Source: Penelope pileata
Lineage: Eukaryota > Chordata > Aves > Galliformes > Cracidae
Assembly: GCA_013396635.1 (NCBI GenBank)
Contig: WBMW01004826.1
Span: 124,376-188,375, forward strand
Direction of reading: 5' to 3'
Length of the DNA stretch: 64,000 nt
Below, piece after piece: positions 1-12,000 of the stretch (the first letter of the stretch is position 1; each line of letters starts with the position of its first letter). Both the position numbers and the translations under genes were made by a program. The notes under the pieces were generated by a model. The model saw only the letters and a list, made by a program, of their open reading frames with translations, was not told the DNA's origin and did no database searches.

Positions 1-278
1 TCAGGGATCCAATTAAAATGAGCTCTTCTAATAAATATTGGTTTAATAATGTAAACTTGTGATCACTTTATTATTGCAACAAAAATAAAATTAACAAGAT
101 TTAATGGACTGAGCAGCCATTAATTTTCACTTGTTAATTTATTAGGAGCTTCTAACACTGTTAGATGCACAATAATGCTGTTATCCTGCATGAAGTACTT
201 TATGAAATAAATAGGACCAAACAGTGCTTGAATTAAATTGAAATCAGATTTTATTCTCAAATTATCTGTTTCTGTTTT

Positions 279-312
279 TTTATTATTATTATGATTATTA
301 TTATTATTTTTT
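279..312 (+). repeat. (TTA)n microsatellite
   Basis: Imperfect TTA/ATT trinucleotide repeat interrupted by one ATG, ending in a short T run. It lies in the AT-rich start of the window. Confidence 0.8.
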
Positions 313-2480
313 CTAGCTTTCCTCTATGGAGTGCAATTAAATGTTCAGGGCTGGGATGTAGCGCTCTCTTCCAGGAAGGCTTATGAATATTCCTAATTAA
401 CTTCTGTCCTTGCCTGCCTTGATGTGCCGTGCAAAAAGCTTTTTCCAGTCCAGAGCTGATTGTGCTGATTGGCAGCGAAGAGCTCAGACAGGAGCAGGGG
501 GGAATAAAGATGGGGCACAGGTTCTTGTCCAGGCACTCTGGTTCTAGCAGGCTGGCTCCACTGCACTTAGCAAATGTTTGCTAATTACGTTTGGTTACAG
601 GGGACTTGAGTCCAGGCAGATAGAGGAGGAAGTTGTTAATGATCGGGCTCTTGGGCGTATCACTGGGAGCTCTGTGTAACTGGAGAGACAATACTGTGTC
701 ACTCAGTGCAGTTTATACTGCTTTTAAAGACATTCTGAAGCCCCTCGGGCCTGATTTGCTCGCCCATCTCTTTGCCATCCATGTCAGAGTGTGGCCTTGC
801 CCTGGGGCAGGCGGAAGGTGGGCTCGCTGCTGGTGCTGTGGCTCTGCAGGAGCACAGTGAGGAGCAGGGCTCTGTTGGTGTTAAAGGCCTGATCATCCAC
901 AAGCATGGGTCAGAACTGTGAGCATGAGTAATCTTATGTACGACAGTAGGAGCCCTGTAATACTAATAATATTGAAAAGTAACCCATCTTCAGAAGAGCT
1001 CGGCCAGGTAAGGAGTAACAAGTTTACACAAGATAAGCCTGCAGATCTTGGAGAGAAGACTACAGGGTGAAAAGTGCCAGCAGAGTCAGTCTGTGTGCCC
1101 AGAGCTCTCCCTTCTTCCAGGCCTGGGGTCCTCAGGAAGGAGAATGCCAGTTTCAGGGTACAGGTGTGCCATCCTTAGCTCACTGCCTGACCTGTTGTTA
1201 GCTGATCTGGAAACTTCAGTACACCTTTGCCTACAGATTGTGTCATAGAAAAGGTTGAAGATCATCTTAGATTTGGTGACGTTGATTAACCATAACACAA
1301 TCTTTTTAGAAAAGGAAGTCAGAACAGAAATTTCCTCCTTTGTGGTGAGGTTGCAGCCAGCAATAGGTGAATGATGGCTGTTGATACCGACTCTCTTTTC
1401 TGACCATAAAAGAGGAAAAACTTTGTCCTTCCTGTCCTAGTTGCTTTAACGTGAAAGAAGAAATTCTTTCTCTGATGCACTTTGCAGATGTAGAACAGTT
1501 AACATTCACAAAAACATTGGACGTAGTAGAAGGCATCTGTGTGCATGCGATTTCATCTTTGTTTCTCTGTTGACTGTGCAACTGTTATTATTACTTTATC
1601 TATTCAACAGTTAGGGAACACTTTCTCCAAAATTTCCTCTCCCTCCCTAGCAGGATTTTAATGTTGCTGTGTGGGAAGACAAAGACCCAGCTACAAGCAC
1701 CTTTAATTTTGTTACACGCAGAAAGACCAGATGTGGTTTTTTTCATAGAGATACAAAGTCTGTGGTTTCTACGCATGTGGAACTGTACAGAAACGTCCTT
1801 TTCTTCTTAATATTTGTTGAACAAGTTGTTGTTCCCCTTGAGTCAGATGCATAGCCAATTTGTAGCACACGTGTAAAAGTATCTGAAAAATTATACTGCT
1901 GTTTACAAAGCACTCTGTACATAAAAGAGAGGCTGACAAGCAGCTGGAGCTGGAGTCTTTTCCCACTCTTTTTGCATTTGTATAATTACATGGATTTCAG
2001 TAAATTCTCTTGATTTACATGCAAGTGAAAGGAGAGTCAGGCCAGCACAAGAAAGCAGTGAACTGAGAATGGAGGACAGAGGTGTTTGTAGGCTGAGTGT
2101 TAGGAGGTTTTCTCTTACGTTCCCGGCTCATGGGACCTCTGGGAGTTCTTCATTGCAGGGCTGGAAGCTTGCCTGGACCTGAGGGCACCCTGTGTGGCTG
2201 CAGTGTGCCATGGTCGTGTGAAGCCAGGGCTTTTTGACCTTGGGCTGGGGATCTGTCAGGATGTAAGGCAGGATTTAGCTGAAAGTTTGGTGGAAATGAT
2301 ACTTCTCTGCAAAGCATTTCAGTTTGGAGGAGTTCTTGCTCATGCTTCAGTGAGGGCTTGCTGCTGGGTGCTACTGGGGCTTGGCACAGGGCCTCTGTTT
2401 CGTGGCTGAGATGGCCCTGGCAGAGGGGTTGGTGTTGGCACTGCCTCTTGGAGAAAGAAGGCATTTGACTGTGCTCACTG

Positions 2481-2513
2481 TGTTTTGTTTTGTTTTTTGT
2501 TTGTTTTTTTTTT
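2481..2513 (+). repeat. T-rich (TTTTG)n low-complexity tract
   Basis: Runs of T broken by single G residues, with TTTTG units at the start and a longer T run at the end. Confidence 0.75.
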
Positions 2514-3027
2514 CTCTCCTTTCTTCTGTTTTCCACCAGCTCACATGCTGATGGGGAAGCCATTGCAGCATGCTTCTCCCCGAGCACCCTGGCACCTCCC
2601 CTGCTGCCAGCCTTGCAATCAATGGGAATAGTAGGGGTTTCCTCGTGCATAGCCTGGATTAAGCCTAGCCACAATTCCAGGCCTTGAACCTGGAAGAGCA
2701 CAAGGTCTGCTGATAACATCTGTCCTTTCTCTCTTCCCCGTGGGCAGCTCGTTGGAGGAAAGGTTTGTTGGATTGTTACCAGTGGTGGCCTGGAACCTGG
2801 AAGCAAAGCTCAGCCCTGGGGACCCCAGACCGAGTGCCCTGTGAGAGTTTCACAGGGTTGGCATGCTGTAACTTGCATTCAGTTTTTGGCTAATCTTTTT
2901 CCATACCTGCTGCTTCAGCCTGAATTTACCTGATTTAGTGACCATAAGCCTTACTCTAAGTCAAGTCTATCTTTATGCTTACTTTTTTGCCTGTTTAGTG
3001 TGGTTTTCTTTTCAAAATTGCCTTGTG

Positions 3028-3081
3028 TTTTTTTTTTTTTTTTTTTTTTNNNNNNNNNNNNNNNNNNNNNNNTTTTTTTTT
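3028..3081 (+). repeat. Poly-T tract containing a 23-base assembly gap
   Basis: Twenty-two T residues, then N from 3050 to 3072, then nine T. The gap sits inside the homopolymer, so the true length is unknown and sequencing slippage is the likely cause. It could be the tail of a minus-strand retroelement, but no element body is recognisable next to it. Confidence 0.9.
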
Positions 3082-6000
3082 CCTTTTTCTAATGGCCAGT
3101 GCAGGCTTTGCAGGAGATGAGTTAGAACAAAGCAAAGTGGAAATAAGCTGATCTGAAACCGCTGCATTAGAGACGAGCATTACAAAATAACTAAATGCAA
3201 ATTAAAAAAAAAAAACAAGAGTAGATAATCACTGTCTGGTTATCAAAGCTAAGGTTACTTTATAGATCTCTGTCGCCAGTGGAAGTCTGCTGGCAGTCTG
3301 CAAACTGTTGTGAGCTTTGCTCTGAATTAGATGCCATAAATAACTCGTGTGGAGGTAGGCAGCTGATCACCGAAGCTTTTTCCCAAACGCAGTTTTGTTT
3401 GTTTGGTAGAACACAAGGCTGAAAGTTAATGTGTAGGGTTGCAGTTGCATCTTTGTTTTTTCCAGTTGTAACTGAATTAGGACAGGCTTTCTGTTGTGGA
3501 TTACTGCCTAATGAGCGTACATTGTGGTTAGGGAAGACTGAAAACATCGGGTTTTGTTCCATACCGCTGTGTACCATTAAGCAAAATACTTAACCTTCTT
3601 GTACCTCTCTCTTAACTACCTAGAAAATACTGTGCCTGCCTCACGGGGATGTCAGAAAAAGTAATAATGGCTGTGAAAAGCTCTTAGAATCTTGAGAGGT
3701 AGACTGGGTTGCAAAACTCTGTACCTTGCTGCTTTAAAAAGCTTCCTGCTGCAGTTCAGCATCTCTTTCCCACTAAGAAAGCGCTTTTAATTTTTTTTTG
3801 GAAGCTTTCTTTGAAAATATGTAGGTGCTACGTCAGAGAGAATATTAGAATTCCTGAGATGTTTAGTGGTCAACCTTTACTGGGTTTGCATAATATTTAT
3901 CTGTTCATCTCTGCCCTGCACCTCCTGTGCACATGGAATATTTTGACTGGTTGATGCACATCATACCACCGTGGTCTGCTACTGAGCTTAAGCTGAAAGT
4001 CTGTTAGCACCAGTCCAGGGAAACACTATACATGCGGCCTCATGTTTTCGTTTAAGTGATATTATATAACCATATGTGAACATCATCCCATCCAAGCACA
4101 GAATGCTAAATGAAATAAATGTGTTCACGGAGCGATCGTGCTGTTGCTAGCAGACCTTTACAGCCACGACCCACAGCAACACGTGCTGGAAAAACAAAAC
4201 ACTTGTGTACCTTTAACTGTGTTCTTTTAGTGAGGTTTTGGCAGCCACTGAGTGCTGGGCGATTGTGAGCATCTCTTTGCTTGGAAACTCCTTTGCATCT
4301 GAAGACTTCTGGTGAGTTGTTCTGAAAGAGATGACTGAAAGCCAATAGCTGGCCATCTGGCTGGAAACAACATTATTAATTAGGCTTTCTCTTTTTCTTT
4401 TAAATCATTTACAAGTTTGAAATCAATGCTCTTTTCAAAGGTATTGAAGCAAGCTGAATTTGAATTCTTGCTGTGGGAAGCAGTGTATTTCATGTGTCTC
4501 TTCGCTAAAGTTAAGGAGCAAGAAGTAACGCTTGAGATCATGGTTCTTGAGGAGCACAACAACCTCCAGATCGGTGCTTGTGTGTTTTAAACAGTTAATT
4601 GTTGTGAAAGACAGCCACCAAGCTCAAAGGCTGTCAGCAGCTCTCATTTAAGGATAAAAAAAATTGTTACTCATCAAGCCCTTTTCAGCACCTTTTCCTT
4701 GGTGGTCTTTCCACTGCCACTTGAAGGGGCAGCACTTGCTGGAGGGTATTGGTTAGCTCTGTTTTGTAACATAGATCTCAAAGGCCTTGGCAGCAGAATG
4801 ATTTTGGTTCCCTTTTGCAGATGGGGATAACGAGGGCCTGGGACCTTGGCTGCCTGCCTTCCACGAGGTGCATGGGGCCAAGGCAAAGCAGCGTGTAGGG
4901 TGCGGGCTGCAGTGCTCCATGTGCAGGGTTGAAGTGACGTTGCTCTTGAGAGGATACCTCCATGTGCTCTGGATGGAAACAGGAGTGGTTTGAAAGCTGT
5001 TCTTCCTGAGTTGTGCTAATAATTCTTAACGCATTCATGATGTGGCATTCATAATTACGTTCATAAATCAGCGTTGTGTGTGTAATTTGTGGGAGCCTTT
5101 TGGGATAACAGCACATTTCAGCAGCTGTCACAGATGAGAGTGTGATGAAGAACTGGAGCCTGGAAACTTAGCTGGGTGGTTTGGCCCAACAGAAGGCAGA
5201 ACTGTCCGTTCTTGGTACGAGGCTCAGGAATGATAGCTTCTGAGATGGGAACCATTTTGCTAGCCAGTCGAGTGTGCTAAAGGAGCAGCTCTGGCTTATG
5301 CCATCCATTACAAATGCTTCCTCCTCATCCTCAGCCTTGGCATGGGCTTAGTTCTGCACAAATAGCTTGAAGTACCTGACCCTGAACGGGGAAGGTGACT
5401 GGGAGGCTTAAGACCAGTGACTTCCAAAGGGATGAGGAAAGCTGTGCTTACTGCTTTCTTAAAATGCAGGGAGATGTGATGGGGGAGAGAACTCATTTAT
5501 AACACCTGGCAGGGCAGGGGATGGGTAGGACTGAGCGTGACCACCAGAAATGTCTTTGCTGAGATGAATTTTTTTACAAAAGTTGTTTCTGTAAAGCTAT
5601 GTGTTACTGTGTATTGCAGCGTGGCTGTGTAACTGCTACATGAGGGATGTATGGGAGTGCTGAGGATACACCTCCTTGGATACTTGGAAGATGATACTCC
5701 ATTTAATATTTGATTTACTTTGTATACTGTTCAGGCTTAGCCTGAGTACAGCTCTTTACTGTCTTGATTTTTCAGTACTTTCAGGGTACCTAGACCTGAT
5801 GGTTGCACTTGGAGAATGCCTAGCTGAGGATATCAGCAGGATGGTACAGCCATTTAGGTACACACAGGGGTGTCTAGTCATGAAGAGAGAACCTTTAAAA
5901 AGTGTCCTGGCTTAAAAGAATCGTTTCATGTAAACATCCCCTCAGCTTCCCATTTGGTTCTCCATTCCTTGCTGATGGTGGCTGTGCTGTGAAGTGTTGC

Positions 6001-9000
6001 TGTGCCAACACGAACACGTACAAGCCAGTGAGGGCCTTGGAAGTGAGGGCTTGAGATTGAGTTCTGTAAGCCACTGCTTTGCATGCCAGGCTCTGCTGGT
6101 CTGAAAGCCCTGTTGAGATAGCTGCTTCTAAACAGGAATAAAAATAGACATTTGAGTGTTCTGATTTTAGAAAAAAAAAAAAAAAGGCATTTATTTGATT
6201 ATGATTGGCTGATGACTTTGAAGCTGGAGACAGTTTTATATTACAGAGCTTCTCACTCTGCTTATTCTCTCGGTTCCCGTTCTTTCCCCCCCCTCCTTTT
6301 TTTTTTTCTTTTCTTGCTTTCTATTTTTAGGATGGCATTTTGGAGTTCCTGCTGTACTGGCAGGCCAGTTATTGCAGAAGAAAAAGAAAAAAGGTGGGAG
6401 GTAGAGCTAATGAGAGCTAATGCTCTGTTCTTAATTTGGTTTTTGAGTGCTTACGTTCAAAGTTTGTTTCCAATTTATCTGGTAGTGGATGGAAGATCTG
6501 CTTGTGCTTGAAGCCATTGATTTCCATGCGTTCTGGCAGTCTGTGCACTTCAGTAGAAGAGAGAAGTAGGAAGTTTGGGGTTGGAGAGAGGATGTTGGGA
6601 GTTGTAGAACAATTCTTTGTGTTTGGCACAACTAGCTTCAGGTGGAAAAGGGTATTTTATTTAGCCTTTTTATGAAGGAAGGAGAAAAGCAGTGTTGTGA
6701 CTTAATTAAAAGAAACCTTAATATGCTAAATAAAATTGAATAACCAGAGTTAGGTATATACACGTGCCTGCTTAAATTAAATCATGGGATAATGTTTTTC
6801 CAGCCGTGTCTAATGCTGATCAGAGATTGGAGCTGCTCCAAGGGGGTAAGAGCAGGGAGAGGAATTCCGTGGGGATGGAGGAGGGAGCGCTCGTGGGTGC
6901 AGAATTCCTCTGACCTCTCTGGTGAGGGGCTGCGATGCTGTGTGGCCCTGCTAAAGCTGTTGTGTGATTTATTTATGGACGGCTCATTTATGCCTTTGTG
7001 ATCTGTGCCTTTGTGACTTGCATTTTCTTGGGAGCTTGGTTTGCTTTTCTTTGTTTGTTTAGGGGTTGGGGTGGTTTTTAGGATAAATATTGTTTTTCAA
7101 ACCAAGGGACAGGACGGCTATTTGGAGGGCAAGGAGACAAACAGAAGAGTTCTTTGCTTAGAAAGCAAAAGGTGTTACTTAATGTGACAAAGTCCAAGAC
7201 AAGCCAGGCATAGGTGTTCTTGTTTTTGAAGTCTGAGTGGGATTTGATGTTTGTTGTTAGCTCAGTGAGTCATGTGTTCACCTCTGTGACTTCTGGGCTG
7301 TCCCCGCTGCACGTGCAGAGCAGCTCTGAGCTCACATCACTGTGAGAATAAGTGGGGAAGTGTAAAAAACTGCGTTGCACTTTTGCTTTAGAATCGCATC
7401 TTAGTTGTACATCCCTAAGTGTTTCATCCTTAATTGTGGTTTGCATGACTGTGCTGACTGCAGCTATGGAGAATATTTTTCTAGGGTTGTTGGAGGGTTG
7501 GTGTTGTCAGAAGCTGGCTGAAAGCTGCTCCAGGGCAATGTACACGCAGCGTATTGCTACAACTTAAATCACTGAAGAATTATTTTTAGATGACCAGGAT
7601 TATTTCAAAACACAGGCCATAACTTTTCTAACAGTGATTCAGTAACTTGTTCTTGTCAGTTAAGGATTGCACCTCGTGTTGATTTGAATTCAATGCTAGC
7701 TTGCAGGACTTTTTTCTTTTTTCAAGTGAAGCTGTTACTCAAAGGGGCTTCTCCTTAGAATAGCACAAATGTGTCTCTTGGTTCGGAAGACTTGATAGGT
7801 GGGGTTTGCTTTGCTAGCAAAGGGGTCGAGGTCTGCTTCTTCAGCTGACCCTGGCAGTCCTTCGGGAACGCAGTGCTCACAAGCAAACCTGTCTCTGGTT
7901 TTGTTTTCTGGGGCTGTCTCCTGGCACAGGCTGGAGGAGTAAGCAGGAGAATGCTTTACAATTTGCACGTCTGTGCCTACCGCAGTAGTTCTCAGGGACT
8001 GAGGAAGAGGTGACCAAGGAAACTGTGCATGCGTGCTGTGCAGCAGGGATGAAAGTCATGGAGTCTTTTCTTTGGGGATATTTTAGGAAAGTTTGGTGCA
8101 GGCAAGGAAGGAAACCTCTGTGAACACCCACAGCTGGCTGGGAGGTGCACCCAGGGCAGCTCGTCAGGGCAGGCTGTGGTGTGCTGCTGAGAGCGACGAT
8201 AGCAGTAACCCCCATGTTTTGGCAATAAGTTTTTATCTCCTACTTTAACCTTAAATATTCTGCTGTTGTGTCAGTAAGTGGCAGAGCAGATTTGGACATC
8301 TCAGGCTGTGTTTCTGCGTCTCATTGGTATTGTTTGGAAGCCAAGTTCAGTTTAACAGAAATGACAACTCCAAATTATCTTCTTTCCACATGCTTTTATG
8401 CTGTCCTCTCTCCACCTATTATGATAATGATACATCAGTAACATCAGTTTGTTTATAACTTCCACTTCTCCAAGCATAGTTCTTGCTACCCAAAACCACT
8501 GGAGGAACATTACTCACTGGGGGAACCGCTTGACTTTGAAGAATGTGACTGTGGAGAAGGGTTTTGTTTTCTCACCATCCTCTGCCGGTGACTGTAGTTT
8601 CGTGTCACTGTCACTACCAGGGACGATTCGCTGCAAGTTTGTGGCTTAGCCACCAAGTAGGTGTGTGGTGATTCCTTGGTGAGCAGGCATCGAGCCCCAT
8701 GCAAAGCCTTTCCAGTTTGGTAACCATCCTTGCAAGGTGCCTCTGCAGTGAGTCACAGTGGAGGTTCAGGCTGCCTTACGCCTTTCGATGTCCCCTTCAA
8801 AGAAAACACCAAGTGATGCTTCGTTGTGCAAGGTGAGCGGCCTGTTAGAGGTCATCTCCCCTGACAAAGGACTTGAGCTGTCCTTACCCTCATGCTTTTC
8901 ACAAGAGCCACAAGTGTTTGCGTGCCAGGACAAGGTGTTCCTGCAGGGAGAAGTGTGGGTGCAGAACCAGCTGGGTGTTGCCAGACTGCAGGGGTTTGGC

Positions 9001-12000
9001 ATTCTCCGTGCGGAACGTGAGCAGCCGTCGGCCCCTTGTGCAACTGGTGAGTGAGCAGCACTTGCAATATTCCTCCATCTCCTCGGCCGAGTCTGGCTCC
9101 CTGCAATTCAAGTGTTTGTTAGCACACAGATAAGTTAAATATACAAGAGGCAACATTACCTTGCTGTTGCTTAATCTTCCCGTGTGCAATAATTGGCTGC
9201 TGGGTACATTGGATAGTGCAGATGTGAAGAGTTACAACTTCATGGGGCTCTTCTTACTGAAACTGAGCTCGATCACCACTGTGCACCTTGTCAGAGACGA
9301 GCATTTTCCATAACACGAGTATGTCACTGTCACCAACAGAAACTGGCTCTGGAGTGTGCCGAATGGAAATACACCTGATCATCTCTATTTTTTTTCTTAA
9401 GTAAAAAAGAATCTTGTGTAATGTTAACATATTCTTGCCATCATTTGGTCAAATGCACCTCCAATGTCCTTTCCTCATCGTTTGCATTCGTTGAAGCCCT
9501 TCATGAGATTATTCCAACAAAACCCTCTGGTTCTCTGGCATTTGGTCTCATCCTCTGTGCTGCACTAGCAATACTTAAAGCGATAGATCAGCACCTAATA
9601 AAAGCAGGATTATCTCTAAGCTGAAAGTAAGTAGAAAGAGCCTACTGTGGAAATTAGAGGGTTTGCTTGTCATGACCGATTCGTTTTGTAACGCTTGCAG
9701 GAACTTCTGGTGCCTTAAGCAGGAAGGTGAGGGGCTTCGGAGGACTTTGTCACTGTTTTTTGCAACTTGCAAACTGCTCAGACTTGGGCTGTTCAGATGA
9801 TCTCTCGCCAGTCATGTAAATATCACAAGCTGTTCGACTTGTTCATTTGTTCTCTTGGAGAGGCAGAGGGGAAGAGCAGCCCTGGCTTGCACCCCAGAGG
9901 GACTCTGTGCAAACCCACTCCGAGGTTTCTGGGTGGGAGCTGTGCCGTTTTCTGTCCTTTTGTTTATTATACTTTGCTTTCTGTCATCTCTCAGTGAATA
10001 ATGAATAACAGTAATAGTGTGCTGCGAGACACGAAATTGGGAAGCTTTTATGACAGTGTGTGTGTGAAGCATAGCCATCACCAGAACGTGGTTTCTCACA
10101 GGCTGGTCCAGTGGCTGCCGGGGGGGAGGCTCCCAGCCATCTCTGCAACACAGTTTTAGGAGAATTTTTACTCTCCCCTGCACAGCAATTACTGTCCATT
10201 CTGCAGTCAACACCTGTCTCTCATTTCTGCTAGCAACAAAGGGCACTGCCTGCTGTATGAAACCCTTTGCTGTTTGTGTCTGTAGCCCTCTGCTTTTACA
10301 GCCGCTGGGAAACACCACAAAAGCAGATGAAAGCTGAGGAGAGCAGTTGTTGCAATAGGCCTAAAACAAACATCAAATTTGGTGAGGTTTTTCCTTCCTT
10401 CCCTTTGTGGTTTATTTTTATCTTTATTTTTGATATGGGGGAAGGGTGTGAGTGGGGAAGACTTCTCTCAAAACACGAATGCTGAAATTGTCGTGGGGCC
10501 TGCGCACACTGCTGTTGTTGTTTGCTTTTTTTTTTTCCCCACCAACCCCTCCTTTAGGAATTGCTTTCCTTAAATCAGGCTTTCCATGATGTCAGTCCTG
10601 CAGTGAGCCTCCCGTGGTCAGCCCCACGTGCATGTGGAGCTGCAGGAAGCCCTTCTGCCCTGCAAACACCGGGCTGAGGAGCTGCAGACCCACCAAATCC
10701 CCACGTGCTTAAGGCAGACGAGTCCTGAAAAGCCTTGCCTGGCTGAGCCTTATGAAAGTCCATGGAACTGTTCACATCTTGAAGTCAAACCATGCAGTTC
10801 CCTCCTACATCTGCAGCTGCTCGCACATGGCAGTGGTATTGCCTGAGGTGTTGTCAGATGTGAGTGTTTCTGAGGGAGCTGCTGAGCCTGCAGTAATCGT
10901 TCTTTCCTTTGACTTTTGCCTTTTCCTGGCAGATCTGTTTAACAGCCAGGCTGCTGCCGCTTGAGACTCTCAGAGCATTTTGGAGAGGATTGCTCCCGAA
11001 GTGATTTTGAGCTTGCAGCGACTGCAGTCTGCTTACCAAGAATGCATTTAATGTCATTCTTTGAGTTTTTAGAGAAAATGGGACATCTCATAATTAGTTT
11101 AGGTACTTGTTTCTAGAAACTCGGCTTCTACTGGCAAGCAAGTAGAAAACAAAAGGATACAGCTCCACGTTTGCTCTGATTTAGCCTAATAGGAGATGGC
11201 TTTTAAAAGCCATAATCCTATTTCTGGCCATCTCTGCCTGAGGCTGCTGCTTGCTGGGGCAGAGCTCGCTGTGCTACTTGGAGCTGCACAGCAACAAGAT
11301 CACCTGGTGCGATATCCTGGAAGTCGTGTGCTTTTAGGTCACACGTGTGGGCAGAGATGTGACCTCTGCCTTCAAACTGGTAGCTTGGGCGTCTGTATCT
11401 TCTAGAAGCACATCCTGTCTTCATCTGAAGAGATTCCACTCGTTCTTCATGTTGGTTGTTTGCCTGACTGATGTTCTTTGTGAAGTGAGGAGGCTGTTAG
11501 CTGCTGGGAATAGCGTGGCCCATTCCAGCTGAAGTTGGCCTGCTGTCAGCTTACGGCATTGCTTCGTTGCACCTCTCTTGGCTGGGCTGGGGTGTCTTTC
11601 AGTACTCACTTTTTCCCCTGCAACAACCATATTCTTACACTGCTGTGGTTAAGTCATCACTTGGTCGTTGTCTTACTGAAAACAATAGACTGAAATTCTT
11701 ATCTTTTTGTGTTGGGACATTTTCTCTAGCTCTAAACTGTTTTTGTGGGTGTATTTTTCCCAAGCTGTACACGGCCAATTGCCTTACAAAAGTCTAAACA
11801 ATGGCTAGCGAATTACTTTTTATCAAACAAGTTTCTCCTGCAGTCACAGAATAAAAGCAAATCTGAGAAGACCTTTAAACTACATTGCCCAAAGTTGTGG
11901 TATTCTCCTTTAATTCTGCAGTGAATTTTTTTTCATTGCAGATAAAACGTACTCTGTACCAGCTTCTAGGAGTCTCCTACCCCTCAGATGCTACTAAATT

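Noticed and set aside
6284..6392. Possible cryptic exon after a strong pyrimidine tract and TTTTTAG, with a GTGGGAG donor
   Set aside because: No coding match and no known SMAD3 exon at this place; poly-pyrimidine tracts followed by AG are frequent in introns.
11844..11900. Possible ancient minus-strand CR1 end (TCACAGAAT and AGACCTTTAAA phrases)
   Set aside because: Only two short phrases match and the rest does not follow the CR1 tail, so chance cannot be excluded.
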